The notes below the pieces were generated by a model, which searched no databases, was not told where the DNA came from, and was given only the letters and a program-made list of their open reading frames with translations. DNA of 64,000 bases. Source: Erodium maritimum (Eukaryota; Streptophyta; Magnoliopsida; Geraniales; Geraniaceae). Location of the stretch: NCBI GenBank assembly GCA_963921825.1, contig OY997589.1:78662523-78726522 (forward strand), in the 5' to 3' direction. Positions within the stretch are counted from its first letter, which is position 1. Every line of letters begins with the position of its first letter. A program made the translations under genes and the position numbers. Of this stretch, positions 36,701 through 48,332 are shown piece by piece.

Positions 36701-37430
36701 AACATAAATGCTCCGGAAAAAACTATGTATCATCACCTTCTTTATTTATGCATATTTCCGTATAATTCTATTTATCTATTATAAGTTCCCCAATGCATTC
36801 AAAACAAATATACACTATTTATCTAATTTCTCTCCACTTTTTAAAATAAAAATGTATATATTATTATATTTTTCGAACTTCTTAATTGTATTCGCTTATA
36901 TTTTTTATATATTATTTTTTACTTTCTTAATTATTTTCTATTTTCTATTAGATGATTTTTTTTAATTTTTACAAAATTTTAAATTGTCATTGTTTTACAA
37001 TTAAATATTACCATTAATTTGAGATTTGAGTTTAGTTATTGTTTAAAGGTTAAACTATTATCAATGTAGTTATGTACAAAATTACTATAGTCATGTGGAC
37101 TTATTATAACGTAAAATCAAACTCCACAATTTTTTATAAGAAGAAGAAATCAAGTAAAAGGCCAATTAATATTGTATACATCGAAAAATATTCTTTATAA
37201 CAAAAATGTTTCTTGTCAACATTTTCAAAATATAAAACTTCGACTTCATGTTTTGTAATAATTATTAATTATTATCTTCTTATACGATATTAATATTTTT
37301 AATGTTATTTTATATTATTCTTATGTCAATTATTATTATATAAGAAATCGACTCCCCCTTGTGAAAAAATGTCAATCATTATTATTAAAAAATCGGTGCT
37401 CCCCTCGTTAAAAAGCTAGATCCACCACTC
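33759..37430. mobile_element. hAT-type element (Tip100-like ends), degenerate
   Basis: The left end CAATGGTGGACTTGG and right end CTAGATCCACCACTC are imperfect inverted repeats of the 'CAGTGGYGGATCYAGG' kind. The adjacent 8-mers TTGACATC and AAGACATC agree at 6 of 8 positions. Just inside is the palindrome 'gggggcacgtgccccc' (33785-33800). An internal near-copy of the right subterminal region (about 36100-36420) repeats 37060-37430, including 'ggtgccccc-tcgtt-aaaa-gctagatcca'. The middle (33940-34800) has no recognisable transposase. A Mutator-type element is nested at 35099-36065. Boundaries are moderately certain. Confidence 0.5.
35099..36065. mobile_element. Mutator-type foldback element, 967 bp
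   Basis: It begins GGGTAAACTTACTACCC and ends in the complement 'gtgaggtgaagtttacgc'. Inverted arms run over 200 bases on each side ('atacttgcgtttcgtctcac' against 'gtgagacgaaacacaagtat'). The perfect 9-bp duplication is TTTTAATTA (35090-35098 and 36066-36074). The centre is an A/T array of 'aaaaatcagattttattttt' type repeats, itself inverted. It shares the 'actaccctaaaa' terminal motif with the element in PRIM2 intron 18. It has no ORF. Confidence 0.88.
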
Positions 37431-38310
37431 AAGACATCCAATTCTATTAGGTTTTCACTGTTCATTTTATTCAAGGTTCTAAAAATCGCTAGGCGCTAGA
37501 CGGGCGGCTAGGGCCTTTTGGGGATTAATCGGAGACTAAGCAGGGATTGATTGGTGATTAATCGGGCCGGTCAATAAGGAAATGGGGCCAAGATCTACCA
37601 TCTAAGGCCATACTTTTTTACGACCCAAGGAGGTTTCAAGCTTCCATGAGACTCCCACCATCTCCAACTTCTCCATTTTCATGTGTTGAAGCTTCGGAGA
37701 GTTGGAGATAGTGGGTTTGCAAGCTAGAAGAGTTTTGATTGAGTTTCTCAACCCAATCCCGGTTTAATCTCTACCTTTCTCTAGTTTTGTTGTAAAGCTA
37801 GAATTTTTGGATTGTTTGAGTAGGATTTGGACTCCATGACCTTAGATTTGAATCCTTGGTCATGATTATTATGTAAATGTTGATTTTTTTTAAGTTGATG
37901 CACAGTTTGATGGTTAATTTGATGTTGGTGATGTTTATGGCATGATTTGTTTTTTTAGTTTAATTAACATTCACTTGTTTGTATGAGTATTTATCTATAT
38001 TAAAGCTACTCGATGTTCAAGCATGATTATCTTACTTTCTGTTCGAACTTTCATGATTTTAAACTCGATTTCATGTGCTAGCTATTTCATCTCTTGGGTG
38101 TATATCAAGTTCTAGGTTAAAGTTGGTAAAAATACAAACTTTAGCCATTTAGTGAACTTATCTAGGATCTCCCACATTCACATGTTTTGATTTCCTATTG
38201 ACGAGATAGAAATATGTTAAGATGTGTTTTCTCGATTTTCTTTGGTGTTTCAAGTCGACCGAACGATTTAGGAATTTTCCATGTGCTATGTAGATTGATG
38301 GTTGGAGCGA
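37431..38310. other. Intergenic, nothing coding recognised
   Basis: The 'aaaaatcgctaggcgctagacgggcgg' type motif at about 37484-37510 resembles one at 63306-63330 ('aaaagtcggtcctaggcgccg'). It is probably the end of a common repeat family that I cannot name. Confidence 0.35.
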
Positions 38311-38800
38311 TCCATGATTCGATCTAGTGTGAGGCGATATTTCACTTTTATAGAATTTATTTACGCTTGTGTATTACCAAAATATCGTGATTCGATGTTC
38401 TAAGTAGTTCGCCTTAATTATCAGTGACCATATTATCAATGACGTTCGCTAATTAGGATGACTGAACTAGGCGTAACTAAGTAGATTCGTTAAGTGTTTT
38501 ACAATTTACTTAGACTTACATACTACCATTATCTCGTGATTCGTTACTCTATGTAGTTCTACTTGATTTCTGAAATAATCTTGATCGGTGGTGCTTGGTA
38601 TTCAAGAAGTGAACTAGGTGTAGCTAAGTGTATTCATCCGTGATTTGAAGTCTTACTTATGCTTGTGTATTACTATAGGCTCGTGATTTGTTGCTCTATT
38701 TAGTTCTCCTTGATTTTAGGTGTTTATCTTTATTAATGACATTCGAGAATTAGGAAGTGAACTAGGCGTAACTAAGTAGATTCGCTACGTTGTGTAGCTA
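38310..38800 (+). repeat. Tandem repeat, period about 147 bp, about 3.3 copies
   Basis: 'gaactaggcgtaactaagtagattcg' and close variants start near 38465, 38611 and 38759, spaced 146-148 bases. Between them come 'cttgtgtattac', 'tcgtgattcgttgctcta-gtagttc' and 'attaatgac-ttcg'. A further degenerate copy lies upstream from about 38320. The sequence is non-coding, and the period is close to nucleosomal length. Confidence 0.75.
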
Positions 38801-39280
38801 TCTCTACTTGTGGTAGTTGGTAGCGAGAATGACATGAATTCGTTGTTGTTATTTCTTGTTCGAGGATTGATCGAGCTTTGCTCAAGATTATAGAACTACA
38901 CCCTTTTATTATTGTTTTTTTTGATGATTGGTGGTTCGCATATCGGTTCGGGCAATGGTCTTGTGCCTACTCCCCATGACTAGTATGTGGTTGATTTCAT
39001 GATACCGCATACATAGGAACTTAAGTGTTCTAAGACCATAAGGGAAGCATTATTTGATTTCACCATCGTTAACCATACCATGTGCTAATTGGAAGTCGTG
39101 TTTACTTGTACCCGTGATCAACTCTTTGCGTGAATCAATAATTGTGTCTTAGGTGGTACCGTGTAGATATTTTTATTTTTGCCTAGACTTTAAACAACAC
39201 CTTTACATTTCTGCCCCCTATTTTCCCTTTCGTTGACGTGGAAATGACAACCCACGTCCCCTGGTTTTTGCAAAATACTA

Positions 39281-39757
39281 GAGTTAAATATTGAAACTTA
39301 CTCTTAAGTATCGGTCACGAACATTACACTACCCAACGTTTTAAAATGACAAATACACTATATTAAGTATTAGACACACGATTTTGTTAGTAAAAATAGA
39401 CAGAATATTTTATTTCGTTAGTTATATGACCTCAAGTGTCATATAATGGATGGTTAAATGACATTTTTTCCTTTAAGTATTTGACCTCTATACATTTTAT
39501 AAGGAACAATAACGAGGGTATAATTTGTAATGTTTCTTATAAAATGTATAAAGGTAAATCAATTAGGTGAAAACGTCATCTTACCATCCATTATATGACA
39601 CTTGAGGTCATATGACTAATGAAATGGAATATTCCACCCTATTTTTACTAGCAAAATTGCGTGATCAATATTTAAGATTGTGCATTTGTCATTTTGAAAC
39701 GCTGGGTAGTGTAGTGTTCGTGACCAATACTTAATAGTAAGTTTCGATATTTAACCC
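39281..39757. mobile_element. TIR MITE, copy 1 of 3, about 477 bp
   Basis: It begins GAGTTAAATATTGAAACTTA and ends in the complement 'agtttcgatatttaaccc'. Inner arms are inverted ('gtcacgaacattacactaccca' and its complement; 'tgacctcaagtgtcatataatgg' and its complement). A direct repeat AATACTA lies at both edges. Two related copies are at 45946-46287 and 62107-62585. Confidence 0.8.
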
Positions 39758-39859
39758 CAATACTAAAGATACATGTACTCCCTATGAGTTCGATCAGTAC
39801 TTAACCGTTTATATATTGCTTGGTGACCGTGTCTTGATGCACATTAAAAGAGGGATTTA

Positions 39860-40800
39860 ACACTTAGTCATCCCCACTCATCACTTGAATCCCAACAACA
39901 ATAAATCACCAACCTAACTAGAACAAGGTATACAACCAAGATTTCACAAACATCAAGCCCAAGAACAAAAAAAAACCTTAATAACCAAACTAACCCTAAT
40001 CTACCACCAACAACCTTAAAACTGAAACCTCCACAGACATTCACGCGCCACACACCGGAAGCAAGCGCCACCACAAATAGAGCACCACCAACCAACCTCA
40101 TGCTCAAGCACGCATAACCCTCCGACGAAAGTCGTGTTCAGGGGAACGGTGGCCAACACCACATAATACAATCTCAAACGCCAATAGCCACAAACAGATG
40201 AAACGACCTCGACAACCTGACGTTCGGAACCCTCACTCGGTGCTCAGTCACCAAACTGGTAACCCACCACCAGCCAACACAGGTAGGCGCCTCTAAAAGG
40301 TGAGGACTGGTAACGACAAAATGAACCAAGAAAATAAATCCAAACACATGATTGTCGAAGAAGAAGCCAAGCACACCAGATCTCACAAATAAAGGGAAAC
40401 ACCAACTACCCTTCTTCACCTAAAGGCAGACCACGTTGTCGATCACTGCCGATGAAAACCAAACCTTCTAGAATCAGAGAAAACAAGGGGTAAAGGGGAA
40501 GGTGCAAACCTAAAACAAGAAGATCACATGAAGCAGTGCCACGCGAAGTTAAATCCGGAGCAAGAGGTAAGATTAAACTGAATCGAACATAGAAAGCACG
40601 AAGGGAAGGAGAGACGGATCAGGCGTCGGGGAAGAGAGATTCGATGAGAAAAGGGTCAGACCCGGGACGCCAAAAGCACGGAGGGGAGGAGGGGTGGAAG
40701 AATGAGAAGAGGAGGAAAAGAGACGATAGGAAGCCACCGACGATGACAAGAAGACTAGGGTTTTGAGGTTTGTGAGAGAACGCAAGATGTTTCGAGCGAA
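39860..40800 (-). mobile_element. Probable GC-rich retroposon, minus orientation
   Basis: On the minus strand it opens with CT-rich leader sequence and 'ctcaaaaccctagtcttctt' near 40770-40750, like the other retroposons in the window. Open frames (up to 85 codons) have no domain. No A-tail or target-site duplication was found, so both ends are approximate. Confidence 0.4.
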
Positions 40801-40916
40801 AAAAATTACAAGCCAACCTAAAACTATCTAATTTTATTATATACACGTATATTTATCAAAAACATAGATAAGTATTTAACAATTTTCTCTAAAATTGATC
40901 TGTAAAAACTATTTGC

Positions 40917-43900
40917 TTTTTTTTTATATCAGCAAATACATATATTAAAACCTGCTCTACGAAGAGTAGAACATGGGTGGGATACAATGAAGAGCGTTCC
41001 ATTGATCGGAACCTCATGAACATCCTCAACAAACTGAGGGTACACCAACACACCAAGACCCACACAGGGGCACAATTGAAATGACAACAACCAAAGAAGC
41101 AACAACAACAACCACAAAACCACCAGAAAACAAACACCACCAACAAACCCTAAACCAGAAACGGGTAATCAAACCCAGAACAACAGAACGAACACCCCAA
41201 AAAGAAGAGTCAAGAGAGCAAAACAGAAGCAAAACCCAAAGAGAGATAGCTAACTGCTGGCCAAGTTAAACCTAGAGAAATCTAATCCCTAAACTTGTTA
41301 GATAAGAACTCCCAAGCAAATTGACCACACTAACCCTAAGAGATGACTTCAGAAGAGGGCAAAACAACACCCATGAACTCGCCGGGGGTCAGCGCCTTGA
41401 ACCGGCGAGCTTGATCTAAACCAGATCGAGATGAAGCGAAGTCAAAACTCAAAGGGAAACTACAACCAACATGGGGAGAAAGACCTAAGCAAGTAAAGGG
41501 AAAAGAAAACCTTGGACAAAACCCTTCGACCTGTTACAGCCCCTCGATCTGAACTCATGGCCGATCCTCCAAAGGCATCCGGCCTACACCGGGAATGCCA
41601 CCGAGGGAGGATCCGATATTTCTACCGGGCCAGAGACAAAACCTTGAAGCTGCAAAGATCAAAGAGCCACCAAGCTGGGAGAGGCAACAAACCTAACTGA
41701 ACCGCATCGGCGAGACCGCGCTGAGGCCAACACCACCAGCCACCAAGACGGCGAGATCCAACCAGCTCCCCACGATCAAGACCGAAGCCGCGAAGCGCGT
41801 CCCACAGCGAGAGAGGGAAGGAGCACCGAGAATCACCGGAGGGTTGATGGGGCACGGGACCGAGCTTCCTGACAAGTCTCCAGCCACAGCCGAGGGAGTC
41901 ACTGTTAGTCTTAGTGCCCGTAGTTCAATCCTAAATGTCCAAATGTATATATCATCGTTAGCAATAAAATTAAAGCGGCTTTATATTACTTATGTGTTGG
42001 AGTAATATATCGATGTGTGCTCTGATCTATGCCCACCATGCGAATAGAACCATAGATCGAGATAGATCACACTCGATGGGTCCCTAGTCAACAAAGCTTC
42101 ACTAGAAGCGACTAGTATGAAAGATGGCTCTTTATGGCTTACGTTCTGTTAGTCATTGGAATGGGATTCCGGAGTCTGATCATAGATATCATGTGGGACA
42201 TGATATTGGACGACCCGCCCTGAATATGTGCCATAGATTAAGTCATGAACATATTCAGTGTTGTAGCTTGTCATGTATCCTTAGACCAAGGAGTCTTTGT
42301 GATCGCTATGTAGTCAACAACTGAGTTTGACCTGAGCCTAACGTTGTCCGTAACAGGGCTTCCATAACGGCCAGGATTGGCTTGGGGACGGGCTACATGA
42401 GTGACACGAAAGACGGCTAAGGGATTTATCCCTCATACTAAGGTATGGGAAAGATATCGGTTCTCGGCCACTTGATCGAGAGTGACTGGAAGAATAGCAT
42501 GGCCATGCACATGATACTGGGTATCATATCTTCAGTCATCTCACATATCAAGGAACGGTGATTGAGAATAATAAGGATGACGGCTCTATGCCTTATCTCA
42601 ATCAGGATATCGGAGATAAAAGGATAATGACAGGGACGACGGAAAGGTTAGAATCGACAGGGTCGATTCGTTATGTAATGTCAGGCAATACTAAAGTCTC
42701 GTTAGTTGCCACTTAAATAGGATCAAGTAAAATGGGATTTTACGTTGATCTATTGACATGCATAAACCTAAGGGTCACACCGGAGGATGAAACTCATTGA
42801 CACATTTATGGAGAATGGCCAAAAGGGAGTTGTCTCGGGACATGACCAAAACTGGGTTTTGGGTCATGTGCTCGTACGTGAATAGGAATTTACGGATCGA
42901 GACAAGGCTTGGAGTCTTGGGATTGATCGCGTCGGATAATGTTGGACATTTCCGGTATGGAAGGCTTGGAGGCGATGAGCGAATCACGGGACCTCGTTAG
43001 AAATGGCCACGGGCCATGTTCCAAGAGGCCCATGAAAGGCCCATGCAACCAAGGCCCATGGAACTAATTAATCAAGTCTTGATTAATTAGTACTAAGTAA
43101 GCAAGACAAAGATTAAGGTGTTGGTGATTCACCACCTAACCCAATCTTGTCTTGCCATACTTGTCCTATTTACACCTTACTTGACACCATACTTGTCCCA
43201 TGCCTTTAGTTGGACAAGTATGGGTTTTGTTATGTTTAAGTCATCTTTTTTCAACATAACAAACACAAGACAAGAATAGGAAACACATTTTCTCTCCCTC
43301 TTCCATGGCCATTTCGGGTTTGGCTAGTTTCCTCCTCCATTTTTGTGTTCTTGAGTCCTCAAAGAGAAGAACTACGTGGCTTTGATTCCCATGTGGATAC
43401 GTAGGCGTCTTGGAGACTCAAGCCAATCATTCGTTACCCGGTGTTCTTGTTTTGGTAAGAACTAGTGCTGAATTTTTCTCTTGTTAATCCATTCTTTGTT
43501 AGTTGTTTCATGGTTCTAATGGTCTCTTGGTTTTCATTGATTTTCCGCTGCGAGTTGGTTCATCTCCAACCCTACCTCGAGACCCAACAGTCACGCGCCG
43601 TCACCACCACGCATCGAACGGATTCCGACCCAGATCCGCGCCGATCCCATCAGGGAAAGAAGTCCCACGACCGGATCTGGGGGAAGAACCACAAACGAGA
43701 GCGAAGGTGAAAGTTCCAAAGGGTTGAGGAGGTCGGAAGCCTCAGATCTGACCCTAACAAGGCCAAATCGAGGGAAGAGGAGGCGACCCGACGCCGGATC
43801 TGGGAAGGCACAACTAACGAGAACGGCGAAGCTTCACCGATCTTCACCGGAGCAGAGGGACAGGGAAGAAAAGGGGAAAGGAGGGAAGCGAGGCCATCGC

Positions 43901-44030
43901 CAGCGACCTCCAGAGGAAAGGAAGTCGCCGGCGAGACAGAGGAAGCTGACGACGGAAGAAGTTGAGCGAGAGGCTTTAGGGTTTTCTAGAGAGAAGCAAG
44001 ACGCTCTCTCTCTAGAAAACAATTGTTTTG
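40917..44030 (-). mobile_element. GC-rich retroposon, minus orientation, split by a solo LTR
   Basis: The minus-strand 5' end near 44030-43980 carries 'tctctctagaaaaccctaaa'. The 3' end at 40940-40917 reads TTTGCTGATATA plus an A run, matching the 3' ends of the other retroposons. The body is GC-rich at 43590-43990 and 41340-41900. The solo LTR at 41903-43589 interrupts it; without the LTR the element is about 1.4 kb. No long ORF. No target-site duplication was recognised. Confidence 0.6.
41903..43589. mobile_element. Solo LTR, 1,687 bp
   Basis: It begins TGTTAGTCTT and ends CCCAACA, with TG...CA type termini. A perfect 5-bp duplication GTCAC flanks it (41898-41902 and 43590-43594). There is no primer-binding site, internal coding region or second LTR nearby, so it is a solo LTR left by recombination. 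The superfamily cannot be told from the LTR alone. It sits inside the GC-rich retroposon, whose sequence resumes immediately on both sides. Confidence 0.88.
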
Positions 44031-44035
44031 ATATA

Positions 44036-45531
44036 AATTAATTAAGCCACTAGCCAGCTGAACTGAGAAAAGATTCAATGGCTAGGAGTGGCAAACAGAA
44101 AATAAATCAAATTGATGGGAAAGATGTACTCTCAAAGTCCAAGAAGAAACATCATGGTGTGTAAAAATCCATAAATTCAACCCCTCACCCTATTTTCTTT
44201 TCACTGAAAAAAAGTTGAAAGCAACATACACCATGCCCCATTCCTGCTCCTCTTATTAAACTTTTTTATCATCATATATTTTCTCTAAAACAAATAAAAA
44301 CTCTATTTGACATTTTCCCAAAATTATATATTGTCACAACTCACAAGCATAAAAGGGTAGGGGCACAAATCTTACTCTTACACTCCATAATACCCAAAGT
44401 GAGCACTCTCCAACCTCTTCCTAAACTTGCCAAAAGAGATTATAAATATAGTTCTTGAGTGTTCTTATGTAATTTGTCATTTAAAGTATCTCTTTTGAGC
44501 TTTGTTAAGTAAGTTCTAATTTCATTTTGGTTACTTCCTCAATTCTTGTTTTGATTGATTGCCACTTAGGGAAATTCAAGGAACAGAATCATTAATTGCC
44601 TCTCCTCTACATGTGCTTGACTTCTCAAGTTCTTCATCAGGTACCCATACCTCTATAAACCATTTTCATTGTTCTCAATGTGTCTCTCAAGCTTTGCCAT
44701 TGCAAACAAATACAAGAGGATGTGTATGATCTTGGTCAACTTTTCTTGGGTTTTCTTTCAAATCTGTTGCATGGGAAGTCAATTTCAAGAGATGGGGTGT
44801 AGCTGGGCTTGCTAGCAGCTTTCTTGGCTCAGTTTCTAGGTAGGCATTTTCTTAGATGCCAAACAGAATATATAAGGAAGAAAACTAGAGGAAGGAAAGA
44901 AAAATCCTTAGGGTTTTGCATGTAGCTGGCTGGTTTGAGTTTGTTGACTCCCATGATTTGACTAGTTTCCAGTAGCATGAGAGTTTCTCTTGGGATAAAT
45001 ATATTTTCTTGCCAAGTAGATTATCTTAATTTTACGTCTTAATCGTACTCCAACTTTCGTTTAGGACGTACATATGAGCTAAAGGTGAGGGCTAGGAAAT
45101 GATGTTAACCCTCACTTTTATATAAATATTTACAAATTTTAAAAAAGTCATAATTATAAATTGAAACGAGAGGTGAAGCACGGTTATGACGTGAAATTAA
45201 GGTAAAGTAATGGCTAGGAACTATATTTATCCCGTTTCTCTTCACCACAAAATTCCAAGTAAAAATTCTTTAAACACATATCAATCTGACTTTAAGATAA
45301 ATCAATTATAAACATGATAGTTGAAGATCCAATTATAGTTTTATATTTAAACACTCGTCCTAACCGAAGAATATAGATTTAATATCATATTAGATAACCA
45401 ACTCAACTAAAAACTTAAGTTGATTGGAAAAACAACACAGAAACATGTCTTTGAGGACGTGGTGATCCATACCTGCTCTAGTAAAATGAAAGTTTTGTGT
45501 TGAAGCAATTGAGAGCAAGGCATTAGGGTTG
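44036..45531. other. SPL upstream region: probable promoter and 5' UTR
   Basis: No coding exon was recognised. A TATA-like 'tataaatata' lies at 44441-44450. CT-rich leader-like sequence and splice-like sites follow ('ttcatcag/gtaccc' near 44640 and 'tttctag/gtaggc' near 44840), suggesting a spliced 5' UTR. I searched for, and did not find, an upstream exon with the usual SPL13-type N-terminus. Confidence 0.4.
44441..44450 (+). promoter_or_regulatory. Possible TATA box of the SPL gene
   Basis: TATAAATATA lies about 1.1 kb before the SPL start codon. It is plausible only if the 5' UTR is long and spliced, as in several miR156-targeted SPL genes. Confidence 0.35.
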
Positions 45532-47144
45532 ATGGACAAGTTCGAAGGTCGAAGATGTTCTGTAATGGAGTCGTCAAGAAGGCCTCGCGCACGTTGCAAC
45601 ACAGCCTCGTGCGCGGTCGATGGGTGTAGATCGGACCTGAGTAGAAGCATGGACTATCACCGGCGTCATAAGGTCTGCGAGGCTCACTCCAAGACCCCGA
45701 CTGTCACCGTTGGAGGTCACGAAATGAGGTTCTGCCAGCAATGCAGCAGGTACATATATGCTCATCACGAAATAGAGTCACCTGTTTTAGAGAAGACGAG
45801 GGATACTGTTAGGTTTTTATTTATTCATTCATAACTTAAATTTCACCCACACCTCTAGGGTTACGGTTTTTCTTTTATAGCGGTAGTTAAAAAAACTTGC
45901 GGGAAATTATACATATTTTGTAAATATTATTGACGAATTTTTTTTGGGCTAAATATCAAAATTTATTCTTAAATATTAGTCATGAACACCATATCACCCA
46001 ATGTTTCAAAATGACAAATGCATTATCTTAAGTATTGATCACACGATTTTGTTAGTAAGCATGGATTAAATATTTCATTCTGTTAGTCATATGACCTCAA
46101 ATGTTATATAATGGATGGTAAAATGACATTACAATGGTAATGTACCTTATAAAATGTATGGAGTTCAAATAATTAAAGGAAAACGTCATTTGACCTTTAC
46201 ACTTGAGGTAGTGCATTTGACATTTTGAAACGTTGGGTAGTGTAGTGTTCGTGACCAATACTTATGAGTAAGTTTCGATATTTACCCTATTATTTTTCTT
46301 TGCAACTGACATTCTTCAATTATTTTTGTTGAAATATTAATTTTATCCTTTATAATATAAGTATTTTGCAATTTTAAACCCTTACATATATATTTTTGTA
46401 TGTTTATTTTCAAATAAAATAAACCGTGTTGGTGGATTAACAGACAAAAAATAATTGTTGGATATCATTCGTAAAAAAGGAAATACTCTAATCTAATGAT
46501 TACAGAAGTTCATTGGTTGGACAAAAACTGACAAGTATAGTCATGAATGATATATGATTTAAATTTTTGTAGGTTTCATTCTTTGGCGGAATTTGACGGG
46601 GGAAAGCGGAGCTGCAGAAAAAGACTAGACGGACACAACAGGCGCCGGAGGAAACCTCGACCCGAATCCTTGATCCTCAACCATGCATGCTTCCTCTCCA
46701 CTCACCAAGGTCGTCTTCTTTGTCCCAAACGTAACAAAGTTTTTATTTTAGACATCCCAACTATTTTGCGTGACTAATATTAAATGATATTGGGATAATA
46801 GCTTAGTTTAATTTTAATTACTAGGTGCAAGTGCAAGACACTTACCGTTGGGTCTCCCACAAGCATGTCCAGCACCTGTGGATCCAAGTTGTGCGTTAGG
46901 AAATGGTGCTCTCTCTCTTCTGTCACTGCCATTACCACATGCTGAAGAAACTCAAGAGGTTGGGTTTAAGAACTACATGGTTCAGCTGCCCAGGCCGCAT
47001 TCCTCGATCCCGACTACCTTGTATTGTAACGAATTTTTACTACAGGCTCAGTCGAGAGGCTCCTTTTCGATGCAGGATTGTAGCGATAAGGTTGTAAACG
47101 AGTCGAGCTTTCAACCCGTCGCTCTGGATCGGTTCATTAGATGA
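45532..47144 (+). CDS. SPL: SBP-box transcription factor (SPL), short form
   Basis: SPL proteins bind GTAC-core DNA in the nucleus and control phase change, shoot and fruit traits. Exons 45532-45749, 46573-46709 and 46825-47144 join in phase (GT-AG) to 224 aa. The SBP domain (about 27-102) has both zinc sites: Cys27, Cys32, Cys49, His52, then Cys68, Cys71, His75, Cys87. The bipartite nuclear signal is '[17 protein letters not shown]'. The first intron falls after 'CQQCSR', as in all SPL genes. '[30 protein letters not shown]' points to the SPL13/16/17/18 clade. Exon 3 carries a miR156 site. Those relatives are normally over 300 aa with about 100 residues before the SBP domain; here only 26 precede it. 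An unseen upstream exon or a truncated gene is possible. Intron 1 carries a MITE. Confidence 0.9.
45946..46287. mobile_element. TIR MITE, copy 2 of 3, in SPL intron 1
   Basis: It begins GGGCTAAATATCAAAATTTA and ends 'taagtttcgatatttaccc'. It is shorter (342 bp) than the other two copies because the middle is deleted. It shares 'gtcatgaacaccatatcaccca', 'cacacgattttgttagtaa' and 'tatgacctcaa-tg-tatataatgg' with them. The flanks show no clean duplication. Confidence 0.75.
46906..46925 (+). promoter_or_regulatory. miR156 target site in SPL exon 3
   Basis: GTGCTCTCTCTCTTCTGTCA is the canonical 20-base site complementary to miR156, coding for 'GALSLLS' as in other SPL genes. It implies post-transcriptional repression of this gene in the juvenile phase. 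Confidence 0.95.
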
Positions 47145-48324
47145 TCGCCTTGAATTCGTTATAATCGAGCTTAAAGCTAAGCTTCTTTCGTGAATGGGAT
47201 AGCTTAAACTTAACTTTATTAGATTAGATAAGAATCGCGTGTTGGCTCGTCAAGACTTTATGTAACTATACGTGTTAAATTATTATTAATTAAAGGATTC
47301 GTATAGCTAACACTTGATGTACATGGAGTAGAAGACGTTTAGTGATGCTCTCTCCCTTTTCCTCTTCTAGGATTGTAAGTCGTCGTCGTTCGCAGTCTCT
47401 TCTCCGGGCCCCGTCTACAACGGTTGGGCCGGGTGCGATGACTTTACTTTACCATGGTCCCATACACCCCCCCCCCCCCCCCCCCCCCCCCGCTCTACAG
47501 ACCGCATATTCAATCGGGATGATACAGAAAAAAAGAAAAGGCTGCCTCTGAGTACGGTGGTTCTCCTTGTTGGGTCCTCTCAACCCTCTGATCAGAATAA
47601 CGAAGATTAGGACCATCAAGTATATGAAACGATGGAAGTAACAGTCGCATGAAGTTGATGACAGAGTTGTATTGTCGGCGTTCGAGGAAATATACCTTTT
47701 GTTGGCCCAAAAAATAGGCGAGGTCTGCTACACAACCTTACTAGTTCCAATGAGTTTCAAACGGGAAAGCAATTGAGGAGACACATCCCGTCCCAATGAA
47801 ATCTTGAAGAGCTCGATCCCAAGTCTCCTCCTTTTCCTAGAAACCTCCTTGGATGCATGATAACATCCTCACCTCCCCTCCCCACCCCCTTCCAAATGTC
47901 TCCACCAAGAGACCAACATGTTCAATACAACACAGGTCCATCCGAATAGAGGCAGGAAAAGTGCAAGTTGTGAAAGTAGTGAACCTCTATGGCAAAATGG
48001 ATCCATCCCCCACAATCAGCTGGATTAGCTGGGCAATCTTGATACAAGATACGCGTTCCGGGCATATCCGAAACTATGTTTCACCCTTCCTTTCTAGTTT
48101 CAAATTTGTTTCCTTTCGGGTCCAAAGCTCCGCCCCTAGACGCCTTTGTCTGTAATTTGCAGTTGGGAAATAAACGAATGATTCCAATGCTTAAAAAACA
48201 CTTAATGTACTGAGCTAGTTTAGACTAATTCGAATCTTACCATTTATTCGAATCACGCGTTGACTCGTCAAGAGTTTAACAATTTTGTAATTAATTCGAT
48301 CAACTTATTCACCCGTTATTAAGT
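47145..48324. other. SPL 3' flank; poly-C tract and a direct repeat pair
   Basis: No gene seen. A 25-base C run lies at 47467-47491. 'gaatcgcgtgttggctcgtcaagactt' (about 47231) and 'gaatcacgcgttgactcgtcaagagtt' (about 48251) form an imperfect direct repeat 1 kb apart. Short open frames between them lack domains. Confidence 0.4.
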
Positions 48325-48332
48325 AACAGCAA

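Noticed and set aside
36708..36965. 85-codon frame rich in Phe, Ile and Tyr as a membrane protein
   Set aside because: AT-rich DNA inside a degenerate hAT-type element yields such frames by chance.
43724..44041. 105-codon Arg/Lys-rich plus-strand frame as a gene
   Set aside because: It is the antisense of a retroposon leader and purine-rich by composition.
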